NCBI GenBank assembly: GCA_902761585.1
Contig: CACWKX010000006.1
Location: 1-64,000, forward strand
Length of the DNA: 64,000 nt
Source: an uncultured Lachnospiraceae bacterium
GTDB lineage: Bacteria; Bacillota; Clostridia; Lachnospirales; Lachnospiraceae
Direction of reading: 5' to 3'
Below, piece by piece: positions 54,579 through 63,342 of this stretch (positions within the stretch are counted from its first letter, which is position 1; each line of letters begins with the position of its first letter). The translations under genes and the position numbers were made by a program. A model generated the notes under the pieces. It worked only from the letters and a program-made list of their open reading frames with translations. It was not told where the DNA came from and searched no databases.

Positions 54579-55536
54579 GGTTTGCCTCCTCTTTCTCTGC
54601 CTGTTCAAAATAAACCCTGTATATCTCATCCAGGTCTCCGCCCTTCTGACGCAGGTGGAGCAGCGTATAGTGATTCACACCCAGAAACTCCGTAATCTGT
54701 TTCCGAAGATCCCTGTCCGACTCGATGATGAAGCGGTCGCCTTCCTTCGACACCTTCTTCACACCGTCCAGTGTGCCGATGAAGCCAAGGAACCGATCAT
54801 CGCAAGGCTCCACCTCAATCTCAAGGACATAATGTCCTTCCGAGACAATCTTCCTTCCCAGCTCGTTGATCTTGCCTGACGCGATCAAATTACCGCCGAC
54901 AAAGATCCCGACCCTGTCGCAGATCTGTTGGATCTGGTAGAGCTGATGGGAGGAAACCAGCACGGTTCTTCCATCCTCGACAGACAGCTGCTTGATCAGC
55001 TGCAGGAACTCACGCATGCCCTCCGGGTCCAGACCGAGGGTCGGTTCGTCCATGATGATAACCTCCGGGTCCTTCATCAGGACATCGGCAATCCCGAGCC
55101 TCTGCCGCATACCCTTTGAATAGGTACTCGTTTTCTGATTGCCGGCATAAGTCATTCCGACCCGCTCCAGCAGCTGATCGATCCTGCCATCAATCTCCCC
55201 CTCCGGCACACCATTGAGACGTGCTGTGAAACGGAGGTTCTCTCTTCCGGTCATGTCCCCGTAAAACCCGACATTGTCCGGAAGATACCCTGTAATGCGC
55301 TTGACCTGAAGGGAGTCTCTCGTGCAGTCATGCCGATCGATCGCGGCACTGCCAAGTGTCGGCTCAGTCAGCCCGAGCAACATCAGTATCGTCGTCGTCT
55401 TCCCCGCACCATTCGGCCCGAGCAGCCCGAAAATCTCTCCCTTTTTAATGCTGAGATTGAGATGGTTGACTGCCACCTTGCTGCCGTAAGCCTTCGTCAG
55501 GTCTTTGGTGCGGATGATTGTATAATCTTCCGACAT
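54535..55536 (-). CDS. ABC transporter ATP-binding protein
   Basis: A 333-residue ATPase. Walker A is GPNGAGKTTT (about 38-47); the signature is YSKGMRQRLGIA in place of LSGGQ, common in ABC-2 exporters; Walker B VIIMDEPTLGLDP; the H-loop SSHQL. The C-terminal 90 residues form the extra beta domain of the CcmA/NatA group. It begins three bases after the NEW3 gene and overlaps the permease. It pairs with the permease as a half-transporter of the NatAB kind. Confidence 0.95.
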   Translation of the reverse strand: MSEDYTIIRTKDLTKAYGSKVAVNHLNLSIKKGEIFGLLGPNGAGKTTTILMLLGLTEPTLGSAAIDRHDCTRDSLQVKRITGYLPDNVGFYGDMTGRENLRFTARLNGVPEGEIDGRIDQLLERVGMTYAGNQKTSTYSKGMRQRLGIADVLMKDPEVIIMDEPTLGLDPEGMREFLQLIKQLSVEDGRTVLVSSHQLYQIQQICDRVGIFVGGNLIASGKINELGRKIVSEGHYVLEIEVEPCDDRFLGFIGTLDGVKKVSKEGDRFIIESDRDLRKQITEFLGVNHYTLLHLRQKGGDLDEIYRVYFEQAEKEEANHVKSGKEHGSRKKV

Positions 55537-55539
55537 TTT

Positions 55540-56817
55540 TTATCTCCTGCCGAACTTGCGGATAATAGCCCCAAGGCTGACAACAAGTGCTGCGATGATC
55601 ACGATGGCGACAACGCCCCATCCCGTATGATTCTGGACAGAAACACGCAGATCCGCCTCTGAGCTTGCGTTATCGTTCTTCGCCGTAATCGCTGTGACAT
55701 AATCTCCGATGACTGCATCCTTTGCCGGTGTGATGGTTGCGGTTACCTCTTTGGACGCACCCGGATCGATCGAGTCGATTGTACTGTTGTCAAACTCAAC
55801 ATTCCAGTCCGTGGATGCCTGAGACGTCAGCTGGACATTCTTCAGTGCGACATTTCCTGTATTCTGAACTTCGAGAGTAACCTTTTTGCCCTCTCCGGCA
55901 TAAGCCTTCGCAGAGAGATTCCCGGACGGAGTCGTCAGAGTCATCCCATATGTTCCCGTGACCGTGACGGTCAGCGGCAGCTTCAGTGTCTCATCGCCGG
56001 ATGTTGCGGTGCAGTCAATCTCATAATCACCCTGCTTGGCATCCTTGGACGGTGTGACTGCAACCGTGATGGAGGAGCTTGATCCTGCGTCAACCGGTAC
56101 GGAAGCCGACTGTGCAGATGCCCCGGACGGTGTAAACGTAACGGTCCATCCATCCGGAACATTGTCAGCTGCCAGCGCATACGTTGCGTTCGCAGAGCCG
56201 TTGTTCTTCAGTGTCGTGGAAAAGCTGAAATTTGTGGAAGAAGCGCCCTGCTGCTCCGGATACTCTGCCGTGAACTCGCCGGCTGCAACACCCTTCTCAT
56301 TCTTGTCAACCTTGACTGTCAGCGGAAGCTTTGCATCGGTACTGTCGCCCTTGGCTTCCAGCGTCAGGTTGTAGGTTCCCTCCTTCGCGTCCTCCGGAAT
56401 GGAAAGTGCGTAGCTCAGTGTCGGCGAAGCCTCCTTTGTCTGCGCTGCCGCAACATGAACCATCGAAACTTCTGACGATGAGCCCTTGAAGCTTCCTGTC
56501 CAGCCATCCGGCAGATCTGCGGCGCTCAGCTCAACCGTGTCCTGTTTGTCCCCGTCATTTGTCAGATAGAGTGAAAATGTGGTGGAGTCTCCCGGCTTGA
56601 CGGACACACCCGGATAATCCGTGCTGAACACAACGTCCGTTCCCGATACAGTGGGGGCCGGTGCCTCTGTCTCCGACTGCGAGGCTGTGCTGCTGCCGGC
56701 AGCATACGCGTTAACCGATGTGAAGGACCATGCCGCGATGGCGCTGCACAGCACTCCTGCCAGAACCACATTTTTCGCAATCCCGGCTCTGTTGCTTCTT
56801 ACCGTTGCCTTTTCCAT
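55540..56817 (-). CDS. Exported NEW3-domain protein with a C-terminal anchor
   Basis: A 425-residue protein with a signal peptide (about 14-40), three Ig-like/NEW3 beta domains (about 60-165, 175-285 and 290-395, each with a GDYEI or GTYNL type ending) and a C-terminal membrane helix (GVVAIVIIAALVVSLGAII) before a short basic tail. NEW3 domains are common next to ABC-2 exporters in Clostridia, where the surface protein is presumed to assist the permease. GGAG precedes the ATG. It is the first gene of the ABC operon. The ligand is unknown. Confidence 0.88.
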   Translation of the reverse strand: MEKATVRSNRAGIAKNVVLAGVLCSAIAAWSFTSVNAYAAGSSTASQSETEAPAPTVSGTDVVFSTDYPGVSVKPGDSTTFSLYLTNDGDKQDTVELSAADLPDGWTGSFKGSSSEVSMVHVAAAQTKEASPTLSYALSIPEDAKEGTYNLTLEAKGDSTDAKLPLTVKVDKNEKGVAAGEFTAEYPEQQGASSTNFSFSTTLKNNGSANATYALAADNVPDGWTVTFTPSGASAQSASVPVDAGSSSSITVAVTPSKDAKQGDYEIDCTATSGDETLKLPLTVTVTGTYGMTLTTPSGNLSAKAYAGEGKKVTLEVQNTGNVALKNVQLTSQASTDWNVEFDNSTIDSIDPGASKEVTATITPAKDAVIGDYVTAITAKNDNASSEADLRVSVQNHTGWGVVAIVIIAALVVSLGAIIRKFGRR

Positions 56818-56860
56818 GACTTTGCTCCTTTAATTTTTTGAAGATTTGTGTCGATCAGGC

Positions 56861-56912
56861 AAAAAAGCGACACACAATTGTCAACGTCTAAAGTAAACGC
56901 ATTGTGTGTCGC
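56861..56912 (-). terminator. Terminator after the DUF4176 gene
   Basis: A perfect 12-base stem (GCGACACACAAT with ATTGTGTGTCGC), with a 22-base loop, followed on the minus strand by six T residues. A TTGACA lies inside the loop and could start the NEW3 operon, but no good -10 box follows. Confidence 0.75.
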
Positions 56913-56949
56913 TCCTGTTATGGAACTGTGTTCAATTTGTGAACGGGTG

Positions 56950-57555
56950 TCAGCTCTCTGTCTCCGATTCCGCCTCTGTATCCGTTTCCTGATTCAGCAG
57001 GCTGACATTGATCCCGTCCAGAACGGTTGTCCGGTAAAGCTTCTCATATTCATCCTCAAAGCCCGCCTGAACCACCAGACCAATTTCATCGTGGTTGAAA
57101 AAGTAGTATTCGCTGTCGGAGATACCCTCCGGGTACAGACAGCCGCAATACTCGTAATACTTGCCGTCGTCAACGTTGTAGACGAATCTCGAGATGACCA
57201 TCAGGGACTTGTTTGCACCGTTCAGCAGCACAACCGACCCGATCGGAAGCCAGTCATCTGCCTTCAGTCCGTTCTCATTCTTCGCTTCCTTCAGTGCGTC
57301 AAGGTCAACCGTCGCCTCAATTTCCGACTCTGCCTCAGACTCACTGAATACGCTGTCTGTTTCCCCGGGCATCTCCTGGCTGCCCTCTGTCTGTTCCTTC
57401 TCTGCCTGCAACTTCACGGTTCCACTGACGGCGCTGCCCGCCTTCTCAGTGGTCTGACTCTGTGCTGCATATGCCGGTGTCGCGGAGAGCATCACGCCTG
57501 CGAGCACCGCTGCCAGAATCTGCCGTCCTGTTTTCTTTGCCATCATCTCAATCAT
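56950..57555 (-). CDS. Signal-peptide-bearing DUF4176 protein
   Basis: A 201-residue protein. It has a basic N terminus and hydrophobic segment (KKTGRQILAAVLAGVMLSATPAYAA) with an AYA cleavage site, a Ser/Glu-rich linker (35-95), and then a clear DUF4176 domain (LPIGSVVLLNGANKSLMVI; YCGCLYPEG; YYFFNHDEIGLVV; FEDEYEKLY). DUF4176 proteins are usually small and cytoplasmic, found beside type VII secretion genes. A secreted form next to a NEW3-ABC operon is out of the ordinary. The ATG follows GGAG. It lies between recN (same strand, upstream) and a terminator. Confidence 0.85.
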   Translation of the reverse strand: MIEMMAKKTGRQILAAVLAGVMLSATPAYAAQSQTTEKAGSAVSGTVKLQAEKEQTEGSQEMPGETDSVFSESEAESEIEATVDLDALKEAKNENGLKADDWLPIGSVVLLNGANKSLMVISRFVYNVDDGKYYEYCGCLYPEGISDSEYYFFNHDEIGLVVQAGFEDEYEKLYRTTVLDGINVSLLNQETDTEAESETES

Positions 57556-57576
57556 CTGAGTTATTCTCCTTTATCG

Positions 57577-59262
57577 TCAGTAGCTGTTCTTCTTCTCATC
57601 TGCCATCCGCTTCATCTCAGCTGCAGTTGCGCGCACCGCATCCGTAATCTGGACGCCTCCAAGTATTCTGGCAAGCTCATCCGTGATCTCCTCTCCCGTC
57701 AGCTGCCGAACGCCGGTGTGCGTCTTGCCGTCCTCGGAGCGCTTCTCAATCAGGAAATGTACATCCGCCATCGACGCGATCTGAGCCAGGTGCGTAATCG
57801 CAATGACCTGTCTGTCCCTGGAGAGCTGCGCCATCTTTTCTGAAACCTTCTGGGCTGTCCGCCCGGAGATTCCGGTATCGATTTCATCAAAAATCAGACA
57901 CTCAATTTCATCCTTCTTCGCCATCACGGTCTTGATGCCCAGCATGATTCTCGACAGCTCGCCGCCGGAAGCGACATGTTGAAGCGGTCGGAGCGGAAGA
58001 CCCGGGTTCATCGAGATCAGAAATGATGCCTCATCCATTCCATTGCCGGACGGTTCCTTCAGCTTCTCAAAATGAATCTCGAACCGGACATCCAGAAAGT
58101 TCAGATCCCTCAGAGAGCGGACAATCTGTTCCGTGAGCTTTTCCGCCGATGTTTTTCTCAGGGCTGTGATGTCTCCGCAGACCTCCAGCAGCTCTTTCCG
58201 GCTCTTCTCCACTTCCGCCTTCAGTCCGCTGACATAGGCATCGAAATTGCTCAGACGATCAAGCTCCTGCTGCCGCGCATCCCGGTAAGACAGGATGTCT
58301 TCAATCGTCCTGCCATACTTCATTTTCAGATGGTTGATCAGATCCAGCCGGTTGGAGACCTCCGAAAATTCCTGCTCATCATAGCTGAATGCGTCGATGT
58401 AGCCGGACAGGGCGCGTGTGAAATCGCTGAGCATGCCTTCTGCATCCGAAAGGGTGCTCTGAAGCTGCATCAGCTCTTCATCGTAGGACGCAACGGCGGA
58501 AAGCTCTCCCGATGCCCTCGAGATCTGGGAGGAAGCATCGGTCTCGCCATCACCGTCGGTCAGCCGCTGGACCACTGAGAGCGCTTCCATGATTTTCTGG
58601 GCGTTCGAGAGAAAACGGAAGCGGTTCTCCAGCTCCTCATCCTCACCAAGGTGAAGGCCTGCATCGTCGATCTCTGAGACCTCGAAGCTGATGAAATCCA
58701 TATTCTTTGCCCGGTCTCCCGCATCCCGCAGCGCTTCCTTCAGTTTCTGCGAGGCAGAGGCGTACGCCTGATAGAGCATCCTGCACCGCTCTTTTTTCTT
58801 CTCCAGTTCCTCCCCTGCAAAGTCATCGACCAGTTGCAGGTGATACTTCGGATACAAGAGTGACTGATGTTCATGCTGCCCATGGATATCAATCAGATCG
58901 GAAGAAAGTTCCCTGACAAGCCCGATCGGAACAACTTCTCCGTTGATCCGGGAGATGGACCGGCCCTTCCGGAATGATCTGGATATGATGATCTGTCCAT
59001 CCATGTCCGGGATATCGTGTTCCTCCAGCCATACCTTTACTCTGCCGGACTGAGTCTCGAAAATCAGCTCAACAGACGCATGATCTGCATTCTCCGGCAC
59101 GTAATCCTTGAAGGATCCTGAGCCGAGCGCGACCCCCAGCGAACCGATCAGGATCGATTTTCCGGCGCCTGTCTCCCCGGTCAGGATGTTGAGTCCGTCC
59201 CCGAACTCAATCTTTTCCTCCTCGATCAGCGCCATGTTTTTCACGTGAAGTACTCTCAGCAT
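57577..59262 (-). CDS. recN: DNA repair protein RecN
   Basis: A 561-residue SMC-like ATPase in double-strand break repair. Walker A ILTGETGAGKSILI (about 26-39) opens the head domain, a long coiled coil spans about 155-370, and the second half has the signature HVASGGELSRIMLG and Walker B LIFDEIDTGISG. The start has AGGGG before ATG and follows argR by a few bases. It belongs to the conserved nadK-argR-recN order. Confidence 0.96.
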   Translation of the reverse strand: MLRVLHVKNMALIEEEKIEFGDGLNILTGETGAGKSILIGSLGVALGSGSFKDYVPENADHASVELIFETQSGRVKVWLEEHDIPDMDGQIIISRSFRKGRSISRINGEVVPIGLVRELSSDLIDIHGQHEHQSLLYPKYHLQLVDDFAGEELEKKKERCRMLYQAYASASQKLKEALRDAGDRAKNMDFISFEVSEIDDAGLHLGEDEELENRFRFLSNAQKIMEALSVVQRLTDGDGETDASSQISRASGELSAVASYDEELMQLQSTLSDAEGMLSDFTRALSGYIDAFSYDEQEFSEVSNRLDLINHLKMKYGRTIEDILSYRDARQQELDRLSNFDAYVSGLKAEVEKSRKELLEVCGDITALRKTSAEKLTEQIVRSLRDLNFLDVRFEIHFEKLKEPSGNGMDEASFLISMNPGLPLRPLQHVASGGELSRIMLGIKTVMAKKDEIECLIFDEIDTGISGRTAQKVSEKMAQLSRDRQVIAITHLAQIASMADVHFLIEKRSEDGKTHTGVRQLTGEEITDELARILGGVQITDAVRATAAEMKRMADEKKNSY

Positions 59263-59266
59263 TCAC

Positions 59267-59776
59267 TTACCCCTGCGCACGTTCTCCCGCGCCGCTTCCC
59301 TCTTCTCCATCCCGGCCGGTGCAGATCCCCCGGATCTTGTCCATCACGACCGGTGTGTCATCCAGGGAGTGGATGGCACAGAAAATCGTGTCGTCTCCGG
59401 CGATGCAGCCGGCAATCTGCGGCCAGTTCATGGCATCCAGCGCGGCAGCCACCGCCATCGCCATCCCGGATACCGTCTTGATCACCAGGATGTTTCCGGC
59501 GCTGTCCATCGACACGTAGCCCGCCTTCAGAACCCTCAGGTATTTCTCGTCCATCAGGCTATCAGCCTTCTGTGTCTCAAGCGCCACGTAACGCTGACGG
59601 CCTTTTTCAGTCGGAATCTTCGTGAGATGAAGCTGGCGGATGTCCCTCGAAATCGTCGCCTGCGTCACCACAAACCCGTCCTTGTTCAGATAGTCCGCCA
59701 ACTCCTCCTGGGTCCCGATCTCGTAGCGGCTGATCAGATCGAGTATTCTTGCATGCCTGTTGATCTTCAAATTCAT
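59267..59776 (-). CDS. argR: Arginine repressor
   Basis: A 169-residue ArgR/AhrC. The N-terminal winged helix (RHARILDLISRYEIGTQEEL; FVVTQATISRDIRQL) binds ARG boxes, and the C-terminal domain binds arginine and forms hexamers (GMAMAVAAALDAMNWPQIAGCIAGDDTIF). The tail is about 20 residues longer than usual. It is between nadK and recN. It is the expected repressor of the argCJBD/argG region in this window. Confidence 0.97.
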   Translation of the reverse strand: MNLKINRHARILDLISRYEIGTQEELADYLNKDGFVVTQATISRDIRQLHLTKIPTEKGRQRYVALETQKADSLMDEKYLRVLKAGYVSMDSAGNILVIKTVSGMAMAVAAALDAMNWPQIAGCIAGDDTIFCAIHSLDDTPVVMDKIRGICTGRDGEEGSGAGERAQG

Positions 59777-60634
59777 TTACCTCAATTTCTGCCGGATGAT
59801 TTCGACAAAGCTTGTATGGTTGATCTTGATGATATGCGTCTTTTTCTCCGCCTTCGTCACGACCACCCTGCTTCCAGGCGTGAGTGCCACTGAGGTGTCG
59901 CCGTCGAACATCGCCTCCGCAGGTTTCTCCCGTTCCTCCGACTTTCCTTTTGTGACTTCCACTGTCACCGCCACATTATCCGGCAGGACAATAGAGCGGG
60001 AGGTCAGGGTATGCGGAGCGACAGCCGTCAGCAGCATCAGAGAAGCCTCAGGCTCAACGATCGGTCCTCCTGCTGAAAGGCTGTAGCCGGTTGATCCGGT
60101 TGGCGTCGACACGATGAAGCCGTCTGCCCGGTAGGAACACAGGAAAATGTCATCGACAAACAGGTTGATGTCGATGACCCGCATCGCACGCCTCCCGATG
60201 ACGATATCGTTCAGCGCCATGTCCCGCATCAGCACCCGGTTCTGGTGATAGACCGTTCCGGCGATCATCATGCGGTCCTCGATGGAAAAATCATCCCCCA
60301 TCAGTCGGTCCAGCGCAACCGGGACATTCTGAAGATCAATCTCCGCCAGATAGCCGAGCGATCCCATGTTGATGCCAAGCAGCGGAAGCCCTGTTTCCAC
60401 CAGATCCCGGGATGCCTGGATCAGCGTACCGTCCCCGCCGAGAACCAGAACCCCCTCTACATCGGGAGGAATGGCTCCCGCATCCGTGTACCTGTATCTT
60501 GAATCCGGCGCGGAGCGCGCCTGCTCCTGGATGTAGCACTTCTTTCCATGGTCCTCCAGATACTTCCGGATAAACTCTGCCTCCCTGCGGCAGGTATCCT
60601 TCTGCTGGTTCGCAATGACATAGAATCCGTTCAT
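59777..60634 (-). CDS. nadK: NAD kinase
   Basis: A 285-residue kinase that makes NADP from NAD. GGDGTLIQASR is the phosphate loop, INMGSLGYLAE, and the NE/D-equivalent ALNDIVIGR and VSTPTGSTGYSLSAGGP motifs follow. It overlaps the end of tlyA by four bases and abuts argR, so it is translated as part of the tlyA-nadK-argR-recN unit. Confidence 0.96.
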   Translation of the reverse strand: MNGFYVIANQQKDTCRREAEFIRKYLEDHGKKCYIQEQARSAPDSRYRYTDAGAIPPDVEGVLVLGGDGTLIQASRDLVETGLPLLGINMGSLGYLAEIDLQNVPVALDRLMGDDFSIEDRMMIAGTVYHQNRVLMRDMALNDIVIGRRAMRVIDINLFVDDIFLCSYRADGFIVSTPTGSTGYSLSAGGPIVEPEASLMLLTAVAPHTLTSRSIVLPDNVAVTVEVTKGKSEEREKPAEAMFDGDTSVALTPGSRVVVTKAEKKTHIIKINHTSFVEIIRQKLR

Positions 60635-61455
60635 GCCTCTTCCCCGGTTTTGCCCAGACTCAGGTGCGCGCTGCTTACGACTTCTGTGATCAGCTTGTCC
60701 GTGACGCTGCCCTCGCTGTCTTTCTGCCCTTTCACAAGGTCAATCAGGTATTCGATGTTGCCCTCCGGCCCTCTGATCGGCGAAAATGTCAGTCCGTTCG
60801 GCGTCAGACCATGCTCCAGGGCATAATCACGGACCTTTCGGATGACCTCCTCATGAACAGCCGCATCCCGCACCACGCCCTTCTTGCCAACCTTCTCCCG
60901 TCCGGCCTCAAACTGCGGCTTGATCAGGGCAGCGATGCGCCCCTCGTCCGACAGAACGCCGCTGACCGGTTCCAGGATCTTTGTCAGCGAGATGAAGGAG
61001 ACATCGATCGATGAAAAAGATGGCCTGTCCGGGATATCCTCCGGCGTCAGGTAGCGGGCATTGAACTTTTCCATGCAGACCACACGGCTGTCATTTCTCA
61101 GCTTCCAGTCCAGCTGTCCATGCCCGACGTCGATCGAATAGACCTTGACTGCACCGTTCTGAAGCATGCAGTCTGTAAACCCGCCTGTGGAAGCCCCGAC
61201 ATCCATACAGATCAGGCCATCCAGCCGGATGCCGAATGTTCCGATCGCCTTTTCCAGCTTCAGGCCGCCACGCGATACGTATGGAAGCGGGTTGCCCTTG
61301 ACTTCAATTCTGGAATAGACATCAAACTTTGTCCCTGCCTTGTCTTCCTTCTGCCCGTCCACATAGACCTCACCGGCCATGATGACAGCTTTCGCCTTTT
61401 CGCGGGAATCAAAAAAGCCGCCACGCACGAGAAGGACATCCAAACGTTCTTTCAC
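60631..61455 (-). CDS. tlyA: TlyA-family rRNA 2'-O-methyltransferase
   Basis: A 274-residue protein with an N-terminal S4 RNA-binding domain (about 1-62) and an FtsJ-like SAM methyltransferase (DVGASTGGFTDCMLQNGA; VYSIDVGHGQLDWKL; SFISLTKILEP). TlyA proteins methylate 16S and/or 23S rRNA; some were called hemolysins. The start is GTG 61455, after GAGGGG. It follows dxs by a dozen bases. Confidence 0.94.
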   Translation of the reverse strand: MKERLDVLLVRGGFFDSREKAKAVIMAGEVYVDGQKEDKAGTKFDVYSRIEVKGNPLPYVSRGGLKLEKAIGTFGIRLDGLICMDVGASTGGFTDCMLQNGAVKVYSIDVGHGQLDWKLRNDSRVVCMEKFNARYLTPEDIPDRPSFSSIDVSFISLTKILEPVSGVLSDEGRIAALIKPQFEAGREKVGKKGVVRDAAVHEEVIRKVRDYALEHGLTPNGLTFSPIRGPEGNIEYLIDLVKGQKDSEGSVTDKLITEVVSSAHLSLGKTGEEA

Positions 61456-61466
61456 TTTCCCCTCCG

Positions 61467-63338
61467 TCAGAGCCCGATAAACCTGGAAACCACTTTTCCG
61501 TAGATGCTCTCCGCGTCAATGCAGCACTCTTTTTTCAGCACATCCACCGAGCCATGCTCGATGTAGGCGTCCGGAAGCGCACACACAAGCGTCGGAACAC
61601 AGCTTCCGATGGCACAGAGGTATTCCAGGACACGGCTTCCGAAGCCGCCGGAATGGACATTTTCCTCCATTGTGACAAGCAGCTTGTGTTCTCCTGCCAT
61701 CCGGGTGAGCGTCTCCTCGTCGAGTGGCTTGACAAACCGACAGTTAACAATTGTGCAGGAATAACCGTTCTGCCTGAGGCGCTGCCTGACCTCAAGCGCC
61801 GTCTGGACCATGCTGCCGACTGCGAGCAGGCAGATATCGCTCTCATCGTAGAGCACCTCCCAGCGGCCCTCCTCGACGGGAGCCCGGAACTCCTGAAAGC
61901 TGTCGCACGCACTACCCCTTGGGTACCGGATCGCCACCGGTCCGTCCGCCTCGTGAATCGCCCAGCGGAGCATATCCGCCAGCTCCCACTTGTTTTTTGG
62001 AGCCATGACCGTCATGTTTGGAATCAGTGACAGATACGACAGGTCAAAGATCCCCTGATGCGTCTCCCCGTCCGCGCCGACCAGGCCTGCCCGGTCGATT
62101 GCGAAAACGACATGAAGATTCTGGAGACAGACGTCATGAATCATCTGATCGAACCCGCGCTGCAGAAACGATGAGTAGACAGCAAAGACCGGGATCATCC
62201 CGCCGACTGCAAGCCCAGCACAGAACGTCACGGCATGCTCCTCCGCGATGCCGACGTCAAAAAACCGCTCCGGATACATCCCCCGGAACCGCCTCAGACC
62301 CGTTCCCTCCGCCATCGCTGCCGTCACAGCGCAGAGATTCGGAACCCTCGCTCCTTCCTTGCACATGACTGTTGAGAATACGTCTGTCCAGTCCGCCTTT
62401 GTCTTCTTCGCCTTCGGCAGACCGGTCTCTATGTCAAACGGCCCGGTTCCGTGGAACCGCTCCGGCATCCTCTCTGCAGGCCCGAAGCCTTTTCCTTTCT
62501 TTGTCCGGACATGGACAATGACCGGACCCTCGACCTTCTTCGCATTCTCAAACAGCCGGACCATCTGATCGATGTTTGCTCCATCCACCGGTCCGAAGTA
62601 CTTGATGCCGAAATTTTCCAGCAGTGCACCGCCAGGCATCAGAATCGTCTTAAGGTTGTTCTTTGTCCGCCGGACGCGCTCGACCGCCCAGCCTCCCGCA
62701 AGCGGAAGCTGCCTCAAGGCATCCTCCGTAGCTTTCTTGAGATCGGTGTATCCCTCACTCGTCCTCAGATCAGACAGATATGTACTCAGGCCGCCAACAT
62801 TCCTGGAGATGGACATCCCGTTGTCGTTGAAGACGATGATGAAGTTGGTCTTCAGGTTGGCAGCATTGTTGATCGCCTCGTAGACCATGCCGCCCGTCGC
62901 GGATCCATCTCCGATGATCGATACGACCGAATAATTTTCACCTGCCAGATCCCGCGCACGGACAATCCCGAGTCCTGCGGAGATCGAGGTGGAGCTGTGT
63001 CCGGTGTCAAACACGTCGCAGCTGCTCTCAGACCGCTTCGGAAACCCGGACATGCCGCCCAGCTTTCTCAGAGAGGTGAACCCCTCCTTGCGTCCGGTCA
63101 GAATCTTGTGCGTGTAGGACTGATGACCCACATCCCAGATCAGACGGTCCTTCGCCGGATCAAACGCGAGGTGAAGTGCCATCGTCAGCTCCACCACACC
63201 AAGGTTCGAAGCCAGGTGTCCGCCCGTCACGGACAGCTTCTCGATCAGAAACTGCCGGATCTCCTCTGCCAGCTGCGGGAGCTGATCATGCGGAATCTTT
63301 CGAATATCACCTGGCTGATTGATCTTCTCCAGTACCAT
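61467..63338 (-). CDS. dxs: 1-deoxy-D-xylulose-5-phosphate synthase
   Basis: A 623-residue thiamine-diphosphate enzyme making DXP from pyruvate and glyceraldehyde 3-phosphate, the first step of the non-mevalonate pathway. GHQSYTHKILTGR, the TPP site GDGSATGGMVYEAINNA and AEEHAVTFCAGLA are all in place, and the transketolase C domain is complete. GGAAG precedes ATG. It is flanked by ispA and tlyA. Confidence 0.97.
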   Translation of the reverse strand: MVLEKINQPGDIRKIPHDQLPQLAEEIRQFLIEKLSVTGGHLASNLGVVELTMALHLAFDPAKDRLIWDVGHQSYTHKILTGRKEGFTSLRKLGGMSGFPKRSESSCDVFDTGHSSTSISAGLGIVRARDLAGENYSVVSIIGDGSATGGMVYEAINNAANLKTNFIIVFNDNGMSISRNVGGLSTYLSDLRTSEGYTDLKKATEDALRQLPLAGGWAVERVRRTKNNLKTILMPGGALLENFGIKYFGPVDGANIDQMVRLFENAKKVEGPVIVHVRTKKGKGFGPAERMPERFHGTGPFDIETGLPKAKKTKADWTDVFSTVMCKEGARVPNLCAVTAAMAEGTGLRRFRGMYPERFFDVGIAEEHAVTFCAGLAVGGMIPVFAVYSSFLQRGFDQMIHDVCLQNLHVVFAIDRAGLVGADGETHQGIFDLSYLSLIPNMTVMAPKNKWELADMLRWAIHEADGPVAIRYPRGSACDSFQEFRAPVEEGRWEVLYDESDICLLAVGSMVQTALEVRQRLRQNGYSCTIVNCRFVKPLDEETLTRMAGEHKLLVTMEENVHSGGFGSRVLEYLCAIGSCVPTLVCALPDAYIEHGSVDVLKKECCIDAESIYGKVVSRFIGL

Positions 63339-63342
63339 AGGC

